Assembly: GCA_963667455.2 (NCBI GenBank)
Contig: CAXXFR010000019.1
Coordinates: forward strand, 391,840-455,839
DNA: 64,000 nt
Origin: Bin55 sp963667455
GTDB taxonomy: Bacteria > Pseudomonadota > Gammaproteobacteria > Pseudomonadales > Azotimanducaceae
Reading direction: 5' to 3'
Each line of letters starts with the position of its first letter. Positions within the stretch are counted from its first letter, which is position 1. A program made the position numbers and the translations under genes. Of the stretch, positions 8,180-17,156 are shown in pieces. Below the pieces are notes generated by a model. That model worked only from the letters and a program-made list of their open reading frames with translations. It had not been told where the DNA came from and ran no database searches.

Positions 8180-9592
8180 ATGGCTCAAACACTCTACGAC
8201 AAAATCTGGGATGGGCACTACGTTGGAACCCGAGAGGACGGTCTCGACCTGCTGTACATCGATCGCCATCTGCTGCATGAGGTTACATCCCCCCAAGCAT
8301 TTGAGGGTCTCTCTTTTGCTAGCCGCAAGCCTTGGAGACTCGCAGCTAATCTAGCGACGGTTGACCACAGCATTCCCACGACTGATCGGTCTTCTGGAGT
8401 CGAAGGCATCGAAGATCCAATTGCTCGTGAGCAAGTTGAGGTGTTGAACGCGAATTGTGATGCTTTCAACGTTCGGTACTTCGACATGCACGATTCGCGG
8501 CAGGGCATAGTTCATGTTGTGGGTCCCGAACAGGGAGCAACTTTGCCGGGTATGACGATCGTTTGTGGCGACTCGCACACTTCCACACACGGTGCATTCG
8601 GTGCGCTTGCTCATGGCATTGGTACTTCGGAGGTCGAACACGTACTGGCAACGCAATGTTTGGTCCAGCAAAAGAGCGGAAACATGAAAGTAGAGGTCGT
8701 CGGATCTCTACCGAAGTGGTGTACGGCAAAAGACGTAATTCTTGCGCTCATCCGCAAAATCGGCATCGCAGGAGCTACCGGTCACACCATCGAGTATTGC
8801 GGGCAAGCCATCTCCAACCTCTCAATGGAAGGTCGAATGACTGTCTGCAACATGTCGATTGAAGCTGGCGGCCGTGCCGGACTAGTCGGGGTCGATGACA
8901 CGACTTTCAAATATTTGGAAGCCAGACCATTTGCGCCTTCAGGAACATTGTGGAACGAGGCAGTTGATTCCTGGAGACAGTTAAATTCCGATCCCGATGC
9001 GAAGTACGACGTCGTCACAAAGCTCGATGTCGACAGTCTTGCCCCTCAAGTTAGTTGGGGAACCAATCCAGAGCTTGTTGTCGGCATCGACGAAACTGTG
9101 CCTTCACCGGATGAATTCGACGACGAAGCCAAGGCCGAGACTGCAGAAAGAGCATTGGCGTACATGGATTTGACTCCCGGTATGCCAATGTCGGATGTTC
9201 AGATTGACAAGGTGTTTATTGGGTCTTGTACTAATGCACGCATCGAGGACCTAAGAGAAGCAGCATCAGTTGCTGCAAACCGGCGCGTTGCTTCGAATAT
9301 CAAACACGCCTATGTCGTACCCGGTTCGGGATTGGTCAAGCGTCAAGCCGAGAAGGAAGGACTCGATGAGATTTTCCGTTCGGCAGGCTTCGATTGGCGA
9401 GAGCCTGGATGTTCGATGTGCTTGGCGATGAACAACGACCGCCTCTATCCGGGCGAACGTTGCGCTTCAACTTCAAACCGCAACTTTGAAGGACGACAAG
9501 GGCACATGGGCCGAACGCACTTGGTGAGTCCGGCATCCGCCGCCGCGTGTGCCATTGCAGGTCGATTGGCCGACGTTCGAGACTACCTGTGA
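8180..9592 (+). CDS. leuC: 3-isopropylmalate dehydratase large subunit
   Basis: The 470-residue large subunit of isopropylmalate isomerase, which with LeuD interconverts 2- and 3-isopropylmalate in leucine synthesis. Aconitase-superfamily motifs include VCGDSHTSTHGAFGALAHG and the [4Fe-4S] cysteines in GSCTNARIEDL and GCSMCLAMN. The start MAQTLYDKIWDGH at 8180 was chosen over the upstream GTG at 8126 because E. coli LeuC aligns from this Met. No Shine-Dalgarno precedes it; the leader is CT-rich. The stop overlaps the leuD ATG, the first of a chain of overlaps through leuB and asd. leuA is not in the window. Confidence 0.97.
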   Translation: MAQTLYDKIWDGHYVGTREDGLDLLYIDRHLLHEVTSPQAFEGLSFASRKPWRLAANLATVDHSIPTTDRSSGVEGIEDPIAREQVEVLNANCDAFNVRYFDMHDSRQGIVHVVGPEQGATLPGMTIVCGDSHTSTHGAFGALAHGIGTSEVEHVLATQCLVQQKSGNMKVEVVGSLPKWCTAKDVILALIRKIGIAGATGHTIEYCGQAISNLSMEGRMTVCNMSIEAGGRAGLVGVDDTTFKYLEARPFAPSGTLWNEAVDSWRQLNSDPDAKYDVVTKLDVDSLAPQVSWGTNPELVVGIDETVPSPDEFDDEAKAETAERALAYMDLTPGMPMSDVQIDKVFIGSCTNARIEDLREAASVAANRRVASNIKHAYVVPGSGLVKRQAEKEGLDEIFRSAGFDWREPGCSMCLAMNNDRLYPGERCASTSNRNFEGRQGHMGRTHLVSPASAAACAIAGRLADVRDYL

Positions 9593-10251
9593 TGGTAGAT
9601 TCCAGCGGACTTCGGACATTCATCAACCACAGGGGTGTGGTCTGTCCACTGAACAGAGCGAATGTCGACACTGATCAGATCATTCCGAAGCAGTTTCTCA
9701 AGTCGGTGAAACGAACCGGATTTGGGAGCAACCTCTTCGATGCATGGCGCTTTCAAGATGAAGGCGAAATTGGAAAAACGGATCGTAAGGAGAACCCGAA
9801 ATTTGTTCTCAATGACCCACGCTATCGTGAAGCGTCGATATTGTTGGCACGACGTAACTTTGGTTGCGGCTCGAGTCGAGAGCACGCAGTTTGGGCATTG
9901 ATGCAATACGGGTTTCGGTGTGTCCTAGCACCATCCTTTGCGGATATCTTCTTCAACAATTGCATCAATAACGGACTATTACCTGTTGTTTTAGAAGAAG
10001 AACAAATCGAAGACCTGTTCGAAAGTGCAGGTGGCGAACAAGCACTCGAATTGACGGTTGACTTGGAAAATCAACTGGTTTCTTCCGAGCACGTAGACGA
10101 GATTGCATTCGCAATCGATGCCAAATCGCGCAAGCGATTGATGGAAGGAATGGATGAGATCGCCTTGACCTTGCGCCACAGCGACCAGATCCGAAAATTC
10201 GAGGAGCAACATCGCCAGCGCATGCCTTGGTTGTTTGCTGACTCCCCGTGA
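9592..10251 (+). CDS. leuD: 3-isopropylmalate dehydratase small subunit
   Basis: The 219-residue swivel-domain partner of LeuC. Conserved segments include CPLNRANVDTDQIIPKQFLK and the substrate-binding loop NFGCGSSREHAVWAL, followed by the FADIFFNNCINNG motif. The ATG at 9592 shares its A with the leuC TGA, giving tight coupling suited to a heterodimer. It is slightly longer than the E. coli protein (201 residues). Its own stop overlaps the leuB GTG. Confidence 0.96.
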   Translation: MVDSSGLRTFINHRGVVCPLNRANVDTDQIIPKQFLKSVKRTGFGSNLFDAWRFQDEGEIGKTDRKENPKFVLNDPRYREASILLARRNFGCGSSREHAVWALMQYGFRCVLAPSFADIFFNNCINNGLLPVVLEEEQIEDLFESAGGEQALELTVDLENQLVSSEHVDEIAFAIDAKSRKRLMEGMDEIALTLRHSDQIRKFEEQHRQRMPWLFADSP

Positions 10252-11351
10252 TTTCTCGATCCAGTTTCGAAATCCTCGTTCTCGCAGGCGACGGCATAGG
10301 TGCCGAGATCATGCCTCATGCCTTGCGAGTCATGGAGTCGGCGGCTGAAGGAGAAATGGACCTAGCACTGTCGTTTGCCGATTTTGGCGGATGCGCCATC
10401 GATCGCCACGGTGTGCCGATGACCGACGATACGTTTTGGCAAGCTCAACAAGCGGATGCTGTGTTGCTGGGTGCGGTCGGTGGTCCGAAATGGGATGGAC
10501 TACCTGTTGACCAGAAACCGGAAAAGGGACTACTCGGTCTTCGAGCAGGCTTGGATTGTTTTGCGAATCTGAGGCCGGCCCTGACCTTCGCGCCGTTGGC
10601 AGAAGCATCGACGTTGAAGACCGAACTCGTCGCTGGTCTGGACATCTTGATCGTTCGCGAACTGACCGGTGGTGTCTACTTTGGCGAACCGAGGGGAGTT
10701 GAAGTACGTGACAACCTCCGAACTGGATTCAACACGTTCATCTATGACGAATCCGAGATCGAACGCGTATCCAAAATGGCATTTGAATTGGCGCGCAAGC
10801 GCAATTCCAAAGTTTGTTCAGTGGACAAGGCGAACGTACTCGAAGTCACTCAGTTGTGGCGGGATGTCGTCGAGGAAGTGCATGGCGACTACAAGGATGT
10901 GGAATTGAGCCACATGTACGTGGACAACGCAGCGATGCAGCTGGTGCGAATGCCGAAGCAGTTTGACGTGATCGTCACAGGAAACATGTTTGGCGACATT
11001 CTTTCGGATGTCGCAGCAATGTTGACGGGCTCGTTGGGAATGTTGCCGAGTGCCTCTTTGAATGCTGCATCTGAAGGTATCTATGAGCCCGTACACGGAA
11101 CAGCCCCTGATATTGCTGGTCAGAACACTGCGAACCCACTTGCCACCATACTCTCCATCGCCATGATGTTTCGATACAGTTTGAATGCATCGACCATTGC
11201 GGATCAAATTGAGTCTGCGGTGGATCGAGTCTTGGATCGTGGTCTTCGCACCGCTGACATCATGCCGCTTGAGCAGACATCGAAAATCGAGCGGGTAGGA
11301 ACCGATCGGATGGCGGATGCAGTGATCGAAGAACTAGAGGCAATCCGATGA
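10248..11351 (+). CDS. leuB: 3-isopropylmalate dehydrogenase
   Basis: A 367-residue NAD-dependent decarboxylating dehydrogenase that turns 3-isopropylmalate into 2-oxoisocaproate precursor in leucine synthesis. Motifs: LAGDGIGAEIMPHAL at the N-terminus, VGGPKWDGL, RELTGGVYFGEPRG with active-site Arg and Tyr, the Lys/Asp pair in CSVDKANVLEVT, and GNMFGDILSDVAAML plus EPVHGTAPDIAGQ for metal and NAD binding. The start is GTG at 10248, overlapping the leuD stop (GTGA). The stop overlaps the asd start. Confidence 0.97.
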   Translation: MISRSSFEILVLAGDGIGAEIMPHALRVMESAAEGEMDLALSFADFGGCAIDRHGVPMTDDTFWQAQQADAVLLGAVGGPKWDGLPVDQKPEKGLLGLRAGLDCFANLRPALTFAPLAEASTLKTELVAGLDILIVRELTGGVYFGEPRGVEVRDNLRTGFNTFIYDESEIERVSKMAFELARKRNSKVCSVDKANVLEVTQLWRDVVEEVHGDYKDVELSHMYVDNAAMQLVRMPKQFDVIVTGNMFGDILSDVAAMLTGSLGMLPSASLNAASEGIYEPVHGTAPDIAGQNTANPLATILSIAMMFRYSLNASTIADQIESAVDRVLDRGLRTADIMPLEQTSKIERVGTDRMADAVIEELEAIR

Positions 11352-12367
11352 ACGCCGTCAATGTTGCTGTCGCCGGAGCGACCGGGGCGGTTGGCGAGGC
11401 GATGTGCGAAATCCTTGCCGAACGAGACTTTCCACTTGGCGACCTGAGGCTGCTTGCCAGCCAACGCTCCGCCGGAAAGCGGGTTCGTTTCAAGAACCGC
11501 TACATTCGAGTCGAAGAACTTGCCGACTTCGACTTTTCAGACACCCAAATTGCGATGTTTTCGGCAGGAGGCTCGGTGTCGGGCGAATACGCTCCTCGGG
11601 CAGCCGAGGCAGGAGCTATCGTCGTCGATAACACGTCGTACTTTCGCTATCACGACGAAATCCCGCTCGTGGTGCCCGAAGTGAACTCGCATCGAATCCA
11701 AGCGGGCATCGACACGGGAATCATTGCGAATCCCAATTGTTCGACCATTCAAATGGTCGTGGCCTTGAAGCCAATCTACGATGCAGTTGGCATCGAACGC
11801 ATCAACGTGGCCACCTATCAAGCGGTATCGGGAGCCGGGACGAAGGCGATAACCGAGCTGGCGGTGCAAACCGCCAACATTCTTAACGCCAAGGAAATCG
11901 AATCCGAAGTTGCGCCTGTTCAGATCGCATTCAATGCGATACCACAGATCAACGATTTTGAGCCCAACGGCTACACGACAGAAGAAATGAAGATGGTGTG
12001 GGAAACACAAAAGATCTTCGAGGATCCATTCATCAAGGTCAATCCAACGTGCGTGCGTATTCCTGTCTTCTTCGGTCACTCCGAAGCCGTGCACATCGAG
12101 ACCCGGGACAAGATTTCTGCCGAAGATGCACAGCAGCTTCTTCGCGAAGCACCCAATGTCGAGCTCATTGATGAACGTTCACCCGGCGGCTATCCAACTG
12201 CGGTATTGAATGCAGCGGGAAACGACGCTGTTTTCGTCGGACGAGTCAGGGAAGACATCTCGTGTGAACGAGGCCTAAATCTTTGGGTCGTCTCCGACAA
12301 CGTGCGTAAAGGTGCCGCATTGAACACCATCCAAATTGCGGAAAATCTCATTCCGCTTCTTGCTTGA
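11348..12367 (+). CDS. asd: Aspartate-semialdehyde dehydrogenase
   Basis: A 339-residue NADPH-dependent enzyme that makes aspartate semialdehyde for lysine, threonine and methionine synthesis and for diaminopimelate in the cell wall. The N-terminal dinucleotide loop is VAGATGAVGEAM, and the nucleophile is Cys131 in NPNCSTIQM. The NPNCSTIQ form and length match the shorter asd type (USG-1-like/Gram-positive style) common in Pseudomonas and relatives. The leuB-asd-truA order is also typical of pseudomonads. The ATG overlaps the leuB TGA. Confidence 0.95.
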   Translation: MNAVNVAVAGATGAVGEAMCEILAERDFPLGDLRLLASQRSAGKRVRFKNRYIRVEELADFDFSDTQIAMFSAGGSVSGEYAPRAAEAGAIVVDNTSYFRYHDEIPLVVPEVNSHRIQAGIDTGIIANPNCSTIQMVVALKPIYDAVGIERINVATYQAVSGAGTKAITELAVQTANILNAKEIESEVAPVQIAFNAIPQINDFEPNGYTTEEMKMVWETQKIFEDPFIKVNPTCVRIPVFFGHSEAVHIETRDKISAEDAQQLLREAPNVELIDERSPGGYPTAVLNAAGNDAVFVGRVREDISCERGLNLWVVSDNVRKGAALNTIQIAENLIPLLA

Positions 12368-12416
12368 CGAGTCAACGACCTGGGTCTGGTGCAGCTCTCG
12401 GCGTGCCATTGATTGG

Positions 12417-13259
12417 ATGTCCTACTACATTGCACTCGGAATCGAATACGCCGGTACGAACTTCCGAGGAAGTCAGCGACAGAAGAGTGATCGAACAGTG
12501 CAATCGGAGTTGGAACAAGCACTATCTTCGGTAGCGAACGAAGAAATTCATATCGAACTTGCCGGTCGAACTGACAGTGGTGTGCACGCAATGCACCAAG
12601 TCGTGGCGTTTCAGACCACAGCCAGCCGTCCCAAATCAGCGTGGATTCGGGGCACGAATACCCACATTCCAAATCGAGACCTTGCGGTACATTCCTGCGA
12701 GTCAGTTGAAGAGCAATTCGATCCACGCCGATCTGCAAGCTGGCGCCGTTACGTCTATATCTACGACGATGGAGAGATCATGCCCGCAATCGGTCGTGGA
12801 ATGGTCTCCTGGTCGCCCAAACGGTTGGACCATGTCGCTATGCATACGCAAGCTGAAGACTTGATTGGAGAGCATGACTTTTCGTCATTTCGCGCCTCGG
12901 ACTGTCAATCGAAGTCTCCAAACCGTTGCGTTCACTACTTGGCCGTCCATCGCATCGGCAGATATGTTGTGATGGATATCGTCGCGAATGCATTCCTCTT
13001 TCGGATGGTTCGTAACATTGCTGGAACACTGGCTACAGCCTCGACTCAACGATATCCGAGTGTTGCAGAAGTACTGAAAGCACGAGATCGCGCTAAAGCA
13101 CCGCCCACTGCACCTCCCGAAGGCTTGTACTTGGTACAGATTGCCTACGATAAGTACCCATCCCTCGGAGCGTTTCGAATTCCTCCGGTTCTTTCCGCGC
13201 AGTGTGACCTCCAAACTTTCCAAACCTCTGACTTCCCAGACATTCGGAGCACTTTGTAA
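12417..13259 (+). CDS. truA: tRNA pseudouridine(38-40) synthase
   Basis: A 280-residue pseudouridine synthase that modifies U38, U39 and U40 in the anticodon arm of tRNAs. The catalytic Asp53 lies in AGRTDSGVHA. Later motifs include DFSSFRASDC and NAFLFRMVRNIAGTL. The start was placed at MSYYIALGIEYAG (12417), since the longer frame from 12336 would overlap asd and lacks family similarity. In many gammaproteobacteria fimV separates asd from truA; here they are 49 bases apart. Confidence 0.95.
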   Translation: MSYYIALGIEYAGTNFRGSQRQKSDRTVQSELEQALSSVANEEIHIELAGRTDSGVHAMHQVVAFQTTASRPKSAWIRGTNTHIPNRDLAVHSCESVEEQFDPRRSASWRRYVYIYDDGEIMPAIGRGMVSWSPKRLDHVAMHTQAEDLIGEHDFSSFRASDCQSKSPNRCVHYLAVHRIGRYVVMDIVANAFLFRMVRNIAGTLATASTQRYPSVAEVLKARDRAKAPPTAPPEGLYLVQIAYDKYPSLGAFRIPPVLSAQCDLQTFQTSDFPDIRSTL

Positions 13260-13260
13260 C

Positions 13261-13887
13261 GTGGGCATTGTGGTCAAAATCTGTGGGATTACTCGCGTTG
13301 AGGATGCGCAGATTGCCTGCGAGGCAGGTTGCGACTTTGTGGGTCTGAATTTTGTGCCTGGAACGCCTCGATTTATCGCACCAGACGTAGGGAACGACAT
13401 CGTTGCGCACTTGGACTCGGGTGTCCGATCTGTCGGTGTGTTCTGGAAACCATCCGCGCCCTTTGTCCAGTCAATCCTCGATTCGGTCGAACTCGATGTT
13501 TTGCAGTTCTCAGGGCCTGAATCGCCGGACTTCTGCTCACGATTTGATCGACCTTACATCAAGACCTTGCGGGTCGATGCCGAATTCTGCTATGACCGAT
13601 TGGCAGCCGAGTATCAAGACGCTTGGGTTCATCTAATCGACTCCTTCGTCAAGGCAGTCCCAGGAGGGTCGGGAGTTTCTTTTGATTGGAACGTTTGGCC
13701 CAAGAAATCTAGCTTTCCCTTGATGCTGGCCGGAGGTCTCAACCCGGACAATGTTGGAGAAGCCATCGCGAAGACCCAACCTTGGGGAGTCGATGTGGCA
13801 TCCGGTGTGGAGAGCAGCGATCCCCGGAGGAAGGATCCAGATCTGGTGCGAAAGTTCGTCTGTGAGGCACGCGGTGCCGATGTCTGA
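13261..13887 (+). CDS. trpF: Phosphoribosylanthranilate isomerase
   Basis: A 208-residue TIM-barrel enzyme that isomerises N-(5-phosphoribosyl)anthranilate to CdRP, the third step from chorismate to tryptophan. It shows KICGITRVEDA with the catalytic Cys, GCDFVGLNFVPGTPRFI, and PLMLAGGLNPDNV and GVDVASGVES for phosphate binding. Start GTG at 13261, one base after the truA stop; a second GTG at 13270 is also possible. It overlaps trpB by 8 bases. The truA-trpF-trpB-trpA run is usual in beta- and gammaproteobacteria that split the trp genes; trpE, G, D and C are not in the window. Confidence 0.94.
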   Translation: MGIVVKICGITRVEDAQIACEAGCDFVGLNFVPGTPRFIAPDVGNDIVAHLDSGVRSVGVFWKPSAPFVQSILDSVELDVLQFSGPESPDFCSRFDRPYIKTLRVDAEFCYDRLAAEYQDAWVHLIDSFVKAVPGGSGVSFDWNVWPKKSSFPLMLAGGLNPDNVGEAIAKTQPWGVDVASGVESSDPRRKDPDLVRKFVCEARGADV

Positions 13888-15085
13888 TTCGACTCCTTAC
13901 TCGGCGCCAGATGAATTGGGTTTCTACGGAAAGTTTGGCGGACGTTTCGTAGCCGAGACCCTCATGCACGCTCTGAAGGAATTGACCGACGTGTATCAGG
14001 CCTGCAAGGCGGACCCGCAATTTCGAGACAGACTCCACTCCGACCTTGAGCACTATGTAGGTCGTCCGACACCTCTCTACTTTGCCCAGTCCTTGACTGA
14101 ATCCATAGGTGGTGGACGGATATTTCTTAAACGCGAAGACCTCAACCACACCGGTGCGCACAAGATCAACAACACCGTCGGTCAAGCTTTACTTGCCGAG
14201 TGGATGGGTAAGAAGCGAATCATTGCCGAAACTGGTGCAGGTCAACACGGCGTGGCTACTGCGACAGTGTGTGCACGCATGAACTGCGAGTGCGTTATCT
14301 ACATGGGCGAGTCCGATGTGCAACGACAAGCTCTAAATGTCTATCGGATGCGGTTGCTTGGGGCCGAAGTGCGAACCGTTTCAACAGGCTCGAGAACTCT
14401 CAAAGATGCCATGAACGAAGCCATGCGAGATTGGGTTACCAACATCGATACGACGCACTACATCATTGGCAGCGTAGCCGGACCGCACCCTTATCCGCTA
14501 TTGGTTCGCGACTTCCAGTCGGTCATCGGGAGAGAAGCCAAGCAACAATGTTTGGAACAGACTGGATCGTTGCCCGATGTGCTCATCGCTTGCGTGGGAG
14601 GTGGCTCAAACGCCATGGGTCTCTTCTATCCGTTTGTTGACGACGAAGTCGAGTTCATTGGTGTCGAAGCGGGTGGACTGGGCATTGAGACGGGCAAACA
14701 TGCAGCCACTCTGAATTCCGGATCTCCGGGAGTCCTGCACGGTTCACACTCCTTCCTCCTTCAGGATTCCGATGGCCAAGTCGTGGAAACCGAGTCCATA
14801 TCCGCCGGCTTGGACTATCCGGGAGTTGGACCAGAGCACTCGCACTGGAAGGAAACGGGACGGGCGAAGTATGTGTCGGTTAGTAATGAGCAAGCGCTAA
14901 AAGCGTTTCACAGATTGAACAAGAGCGAAGGGATTCTCCCGGCATTGGAGTCGAGTCACGCATTGGCGTATGCGATCGAGGAAGCGGCTCGCCGAGATGT
15001 AACGGACGTGATCGTTGTAAACCTGTCGGGCAGAGGAGACAAAGACATAGACATCGTCGCTCAGGAAGACGGAATCGCATTGTGA
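13880..15085 (+). CDS. trpB: Tryptophan synthase beta subunit
   Basis: A 401-residue PLP enzyme that condenses indole with serine to give tryptophan. It opens with GFYGKFGGRFVAETL. The PLP lysine is Lys95 in NHTGAHKINNT, the catalytic Glu lies in ETGAGQHGVA, and the PLP phosphate loop is GGGSNAMG. The start at 13880 (MSDSTPYSAPDE) lies inside the end of trpF, so the two overlap by 8 bases. Its stop overlaps the trpA GTG, as expected for an alpha2beta2 complex. Confidence 0.97.
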   Translation: MSDSTPYSAPDELGFYGKFGGRFVAETLMHALKELTDVYQACKADPQFRDRLHSDLEHYVGRPTPLYFAQSLTESIGGGRIFLKREDLNHTGAHKINNTVGQALLAEWMGKKRIIAETGAGQHGVATATVCARMNCECVIYMGESDVQRQALNVYRMRLLGAEVRTVSTGSRTLKDAMNEAMRDWVTNIDTTHYIIGSVAGPHPYPLLVRDFQSVIGREAKQQCLEQTGSLPDVLIACVGGGSNAMGLFYPFVDDEVEFIGVEAGGLGIETGKHAATLNSGSPGVLHGSHSFLLQDSDGQVVETESISAGLDYPGVGPEHSHWKETGRAKYVSVSNEQALKAFHRLNKSEGILPALESSHALAYAIEEAARRDVTDVIVVNLSGRGDKDIDIVAQEDGIAL

Positions 15086-15882
15086 GTCGATTGGCTGGGA
15101 TGTTCCGTAGTTGCTCAGAACAGCAGAGACGAGTGCTCGGTACATTCATCACTTCGGGAGATCCGCTGCCGGAATCGACCGTTCCTGCCATGCATGCATT
15201 GGTCGCCGGTGGTGCTGACTTTCTTGAACTAGGGGTTCCATTCTCCGATCCGGAAGGTGAAGGACCAGCGATTCAACGCTCTTCGGAACGGGCGATTTCG
15301 AATGGTGTCACACTAGACGATGTGCTCGAGTTCGTGGGGGAGTTTCGCAAGAAAGATCGGCACACTCCAGTGGTACTGATGGGATATCTCAATTCCTTTC
15401 TTGTTGCTGGTTACGAGTCGTTTGCATGTCAGGCTGCCGCTGTGGGAGTGGATGGACTGATAGTTGTCAATCTGCCGCCAGAAAACGCAAGAGAACTGCA
15501 GTTTGAGTTGCGCCGCAATGAGATCGATCTCATTTTTCTTGTAGCGCCGACAACCAGTAGCGAACGCTGCAAGTACATCGTTGAGCAGGCAAGCGGGTTT
15601 GTCTATTTCGTTGCGCTCAAGGGAATTACTGGAGCTGACCACTTCAAGCCTGATGCTGTGCGTAGTCAGATTGTCCAGGTTCAGCGTCTGTCCAACATTC
15701 CCGTGGTCATGGGATTCGGAATCAAGACCCCTCAAGCTGCCCGCGACGCTTCAAGCATCGCCGATGGAATCGCAGTTGGAAGTGCAATCGTCGAGACCAT
15801 GAACACGGAACTCCCGACCGAGCATCTTTGTGATGCACTCCAGCGTCAGGTATCGGCTCTTCGCCTGGCGATGGACGAGTAG
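15082..15882 (+). CDS. trpA: Tryptophan synthase alpha subunit
   Basis: A 266-residue TIM barrel that releases indole from indole-3-glycerol phosphate and channels it to TrpB. Numbering matches E. coli TrpA exactly in the first 65 residues. Glu49 is present in FLELGVPFSDP, but the loop normally reading PLADGP reads PEGEGP, so the second catalytic residue, Asp60, is Glu here and positions 58-59 also differ. The loop-6 Thr is kept (GITGAD). Start GTG at 15082, overlapping the trpB stop (GTGA). The enzyme is otherwise complete. Confidence 0.95.
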   Translation: MSRLAGMFRSCSEQQRRVLGTFITSGDPLPESTVPAMHALVAGGADFLELGVPFSDPEGEGPAIQRSSERAISNGVTLDDVLEFVGEFRKKDRHTPVVLMGYLNSFLVAGYESFACQAAAVGVDGLIVVNLPPENARELQFELRRNEIDLIFLVAPTTSSERCKYIVEQASGFVYFVALKGITGADHFKPDAVRSQIVQVQRLSNIPVVMGFGIKTPQAARDASSIADGIAVGSAIVETMNTELPTEHLCDALQRQVSALRLAMDE

Positions 15883-15893
15883 TAAGAAGTCTC

Positions 15894-17156
15894 TTGACGG
15901 GCAATCTCAACGATTGGATTGAAAGAATCCAACGCGAACATCGGAGTCGAAATCCGCCTGAGCTTCATGGGGTTGCCGCACTTGTAGATCGACTTGGCCT
16001 CACTCGAGCAGTCGGCAAGACTTGCATCGTGGCAGGGACGAACGGTAAGGGATCGACGGTCCGTTACCTGGAGGGACTCTTGCTTGCATCGGGTCGATCA
16101 GTCGGTGCAACGGCATCGCCGCATCTGAATGAGTACAACGAACGCATACGTCTAAACGGGCAGCCGGCGAGCGACGAGGAGATTGTTTCCGCGTTCGAAC
16201 TAATCGACGATGTGCGCAACGGTCAGCCATTGACCTACTTTGAATGGGCAACCATAGCTGGTCTCGAGCTGTTTAGGCGGCATCGAGTGGAAGTGACGTT
16301 GCTTGAAGTAGGACTTGGCGGTCGTTTCGATGCCGCCAACATTGTTGATCGGGATTTGACGGTCATTACTAGCATCGGAATCGACCACTCCGAAATCCTT
16401 GGAGAAGATCGAGAAACGATTGGCAACGAGAAGGCTGGAATCCTGCGATCGGGAATTCCTCTCGTGTATAGCGACAAAATTCCAGTCCGATCCGTACTTG
16501 AACGATCACAGGAACTTGACTGTCCGCGCTACTTGCTGAGAGAGCAGTTCTCGCACTGCGTCCTCAACGAAGCATGGAACGCCTCGGTCTCTACTCAAAC
16601 CGGACGGACCAACTACTCATTTCCTCGAATTCCAGCGATTAGAGATTCGGCTGCCGCCGCGCTTCAAGCCGCAGTTCTCTTGGCAGATTCGGCCGTTGAC
16701 ACAGTAGGCGTTGATATTGCGGCCTATGACATGCCGGGGAGGTTGGAGAGCTTCAAGTACCGCGATAGGACTTGGATGTTGGATGTGGCTCACAATCCGG
16801 ATGCGGCACGCTTTGCAATCCAGGAAGTTCGGAAAAGGTGGAATGCGGACTGTGTGCACTTACTGTTTGGTTGCATGTCCAACAAAGACGTAGCGGGAAT
16901 TTTGCGAGCTTTTGAACTTGCCAATGATCGAATTACCATCACCGACACCTCGGGCAAGAGAGGAGTGAAAGCAGATCTTCTGGCAGTCAGTCTAGAAATG
17001 TACGGAATGAATGTTGCACCAGAATTGGCTTCTGCGATAGACTATGCGGTTGAGACGACAAGTCCGAGCGATGTTGTGCTTGTTGCAGGATCGTTTCAGC
17101 TTGTCAATCGAGTCAGACAGGTGCTCACATCGGCATTGGAAGCCGAAGTTCCGTGA
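15894..17156 (+). CDS. folC: Bifunctional dihydrofolate/folylpolyglutamate synthase
   Basis: A 420-residue Mur-ligase-family enzyme that joins glutamate to dihydropteroate and lengthens the polyglutamate tail of folates. The ATP P-loop is VAGTNGKGSTVRYLEGLL. Further motifs are TASPHLNEYNERIRLNG, YFEWATIAGLELF, LEVGLGGRFDAAN and IGIDHSEILG, ending with DVAHNPDAARF. The TTG at 15894 is 11 bases after trpA. In many relatives accD sits between trpA and folC; it is absent here. The stop overlaps the GTG of the SPOR gene. Confidence 0.94.
   Translation: MTGNLNDWIERIQREHRSRNPPELHGVAALVDRLGLTRAVGKTCIVAGTNGKGSTVRYLEGLLLASGRSVGATASPHLNEYNERIRLNGQPASDEEIVSAFELIDDVRNGQPLTYFEWATIAGLELFRRHRVEVTLLEVGLGGRFDAANIVDRDLTVITSIGIDHSEILGEDRETIGNEKAGILRSGIPLVYSDKIPVRSVLERSQELDCPRYLLREQFSHCVLNEAWNASVSTQTGRTNYSFPRIPAIRDSAAAALQAAVLLADSAVDTVGVDIAAYDMPGRLESFKYRDRTWMLDVAHNPDAARFAIQEVRKRWNADCVHLLFGCMSNKDVAGILRAFELANDRITITDTSGKRGVKADLLAVSLEMYGMNVAPELASAIDYAVETTSPSDVVLVAGSFQLVNRVRQVLTSALEAEVP

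Noticed and set aside
12190..12738. 182-residue minus-strand open frame
   Set aside because: Antisense to asd and truA, both strongly supported; rich in Arg and Ser with no motif.
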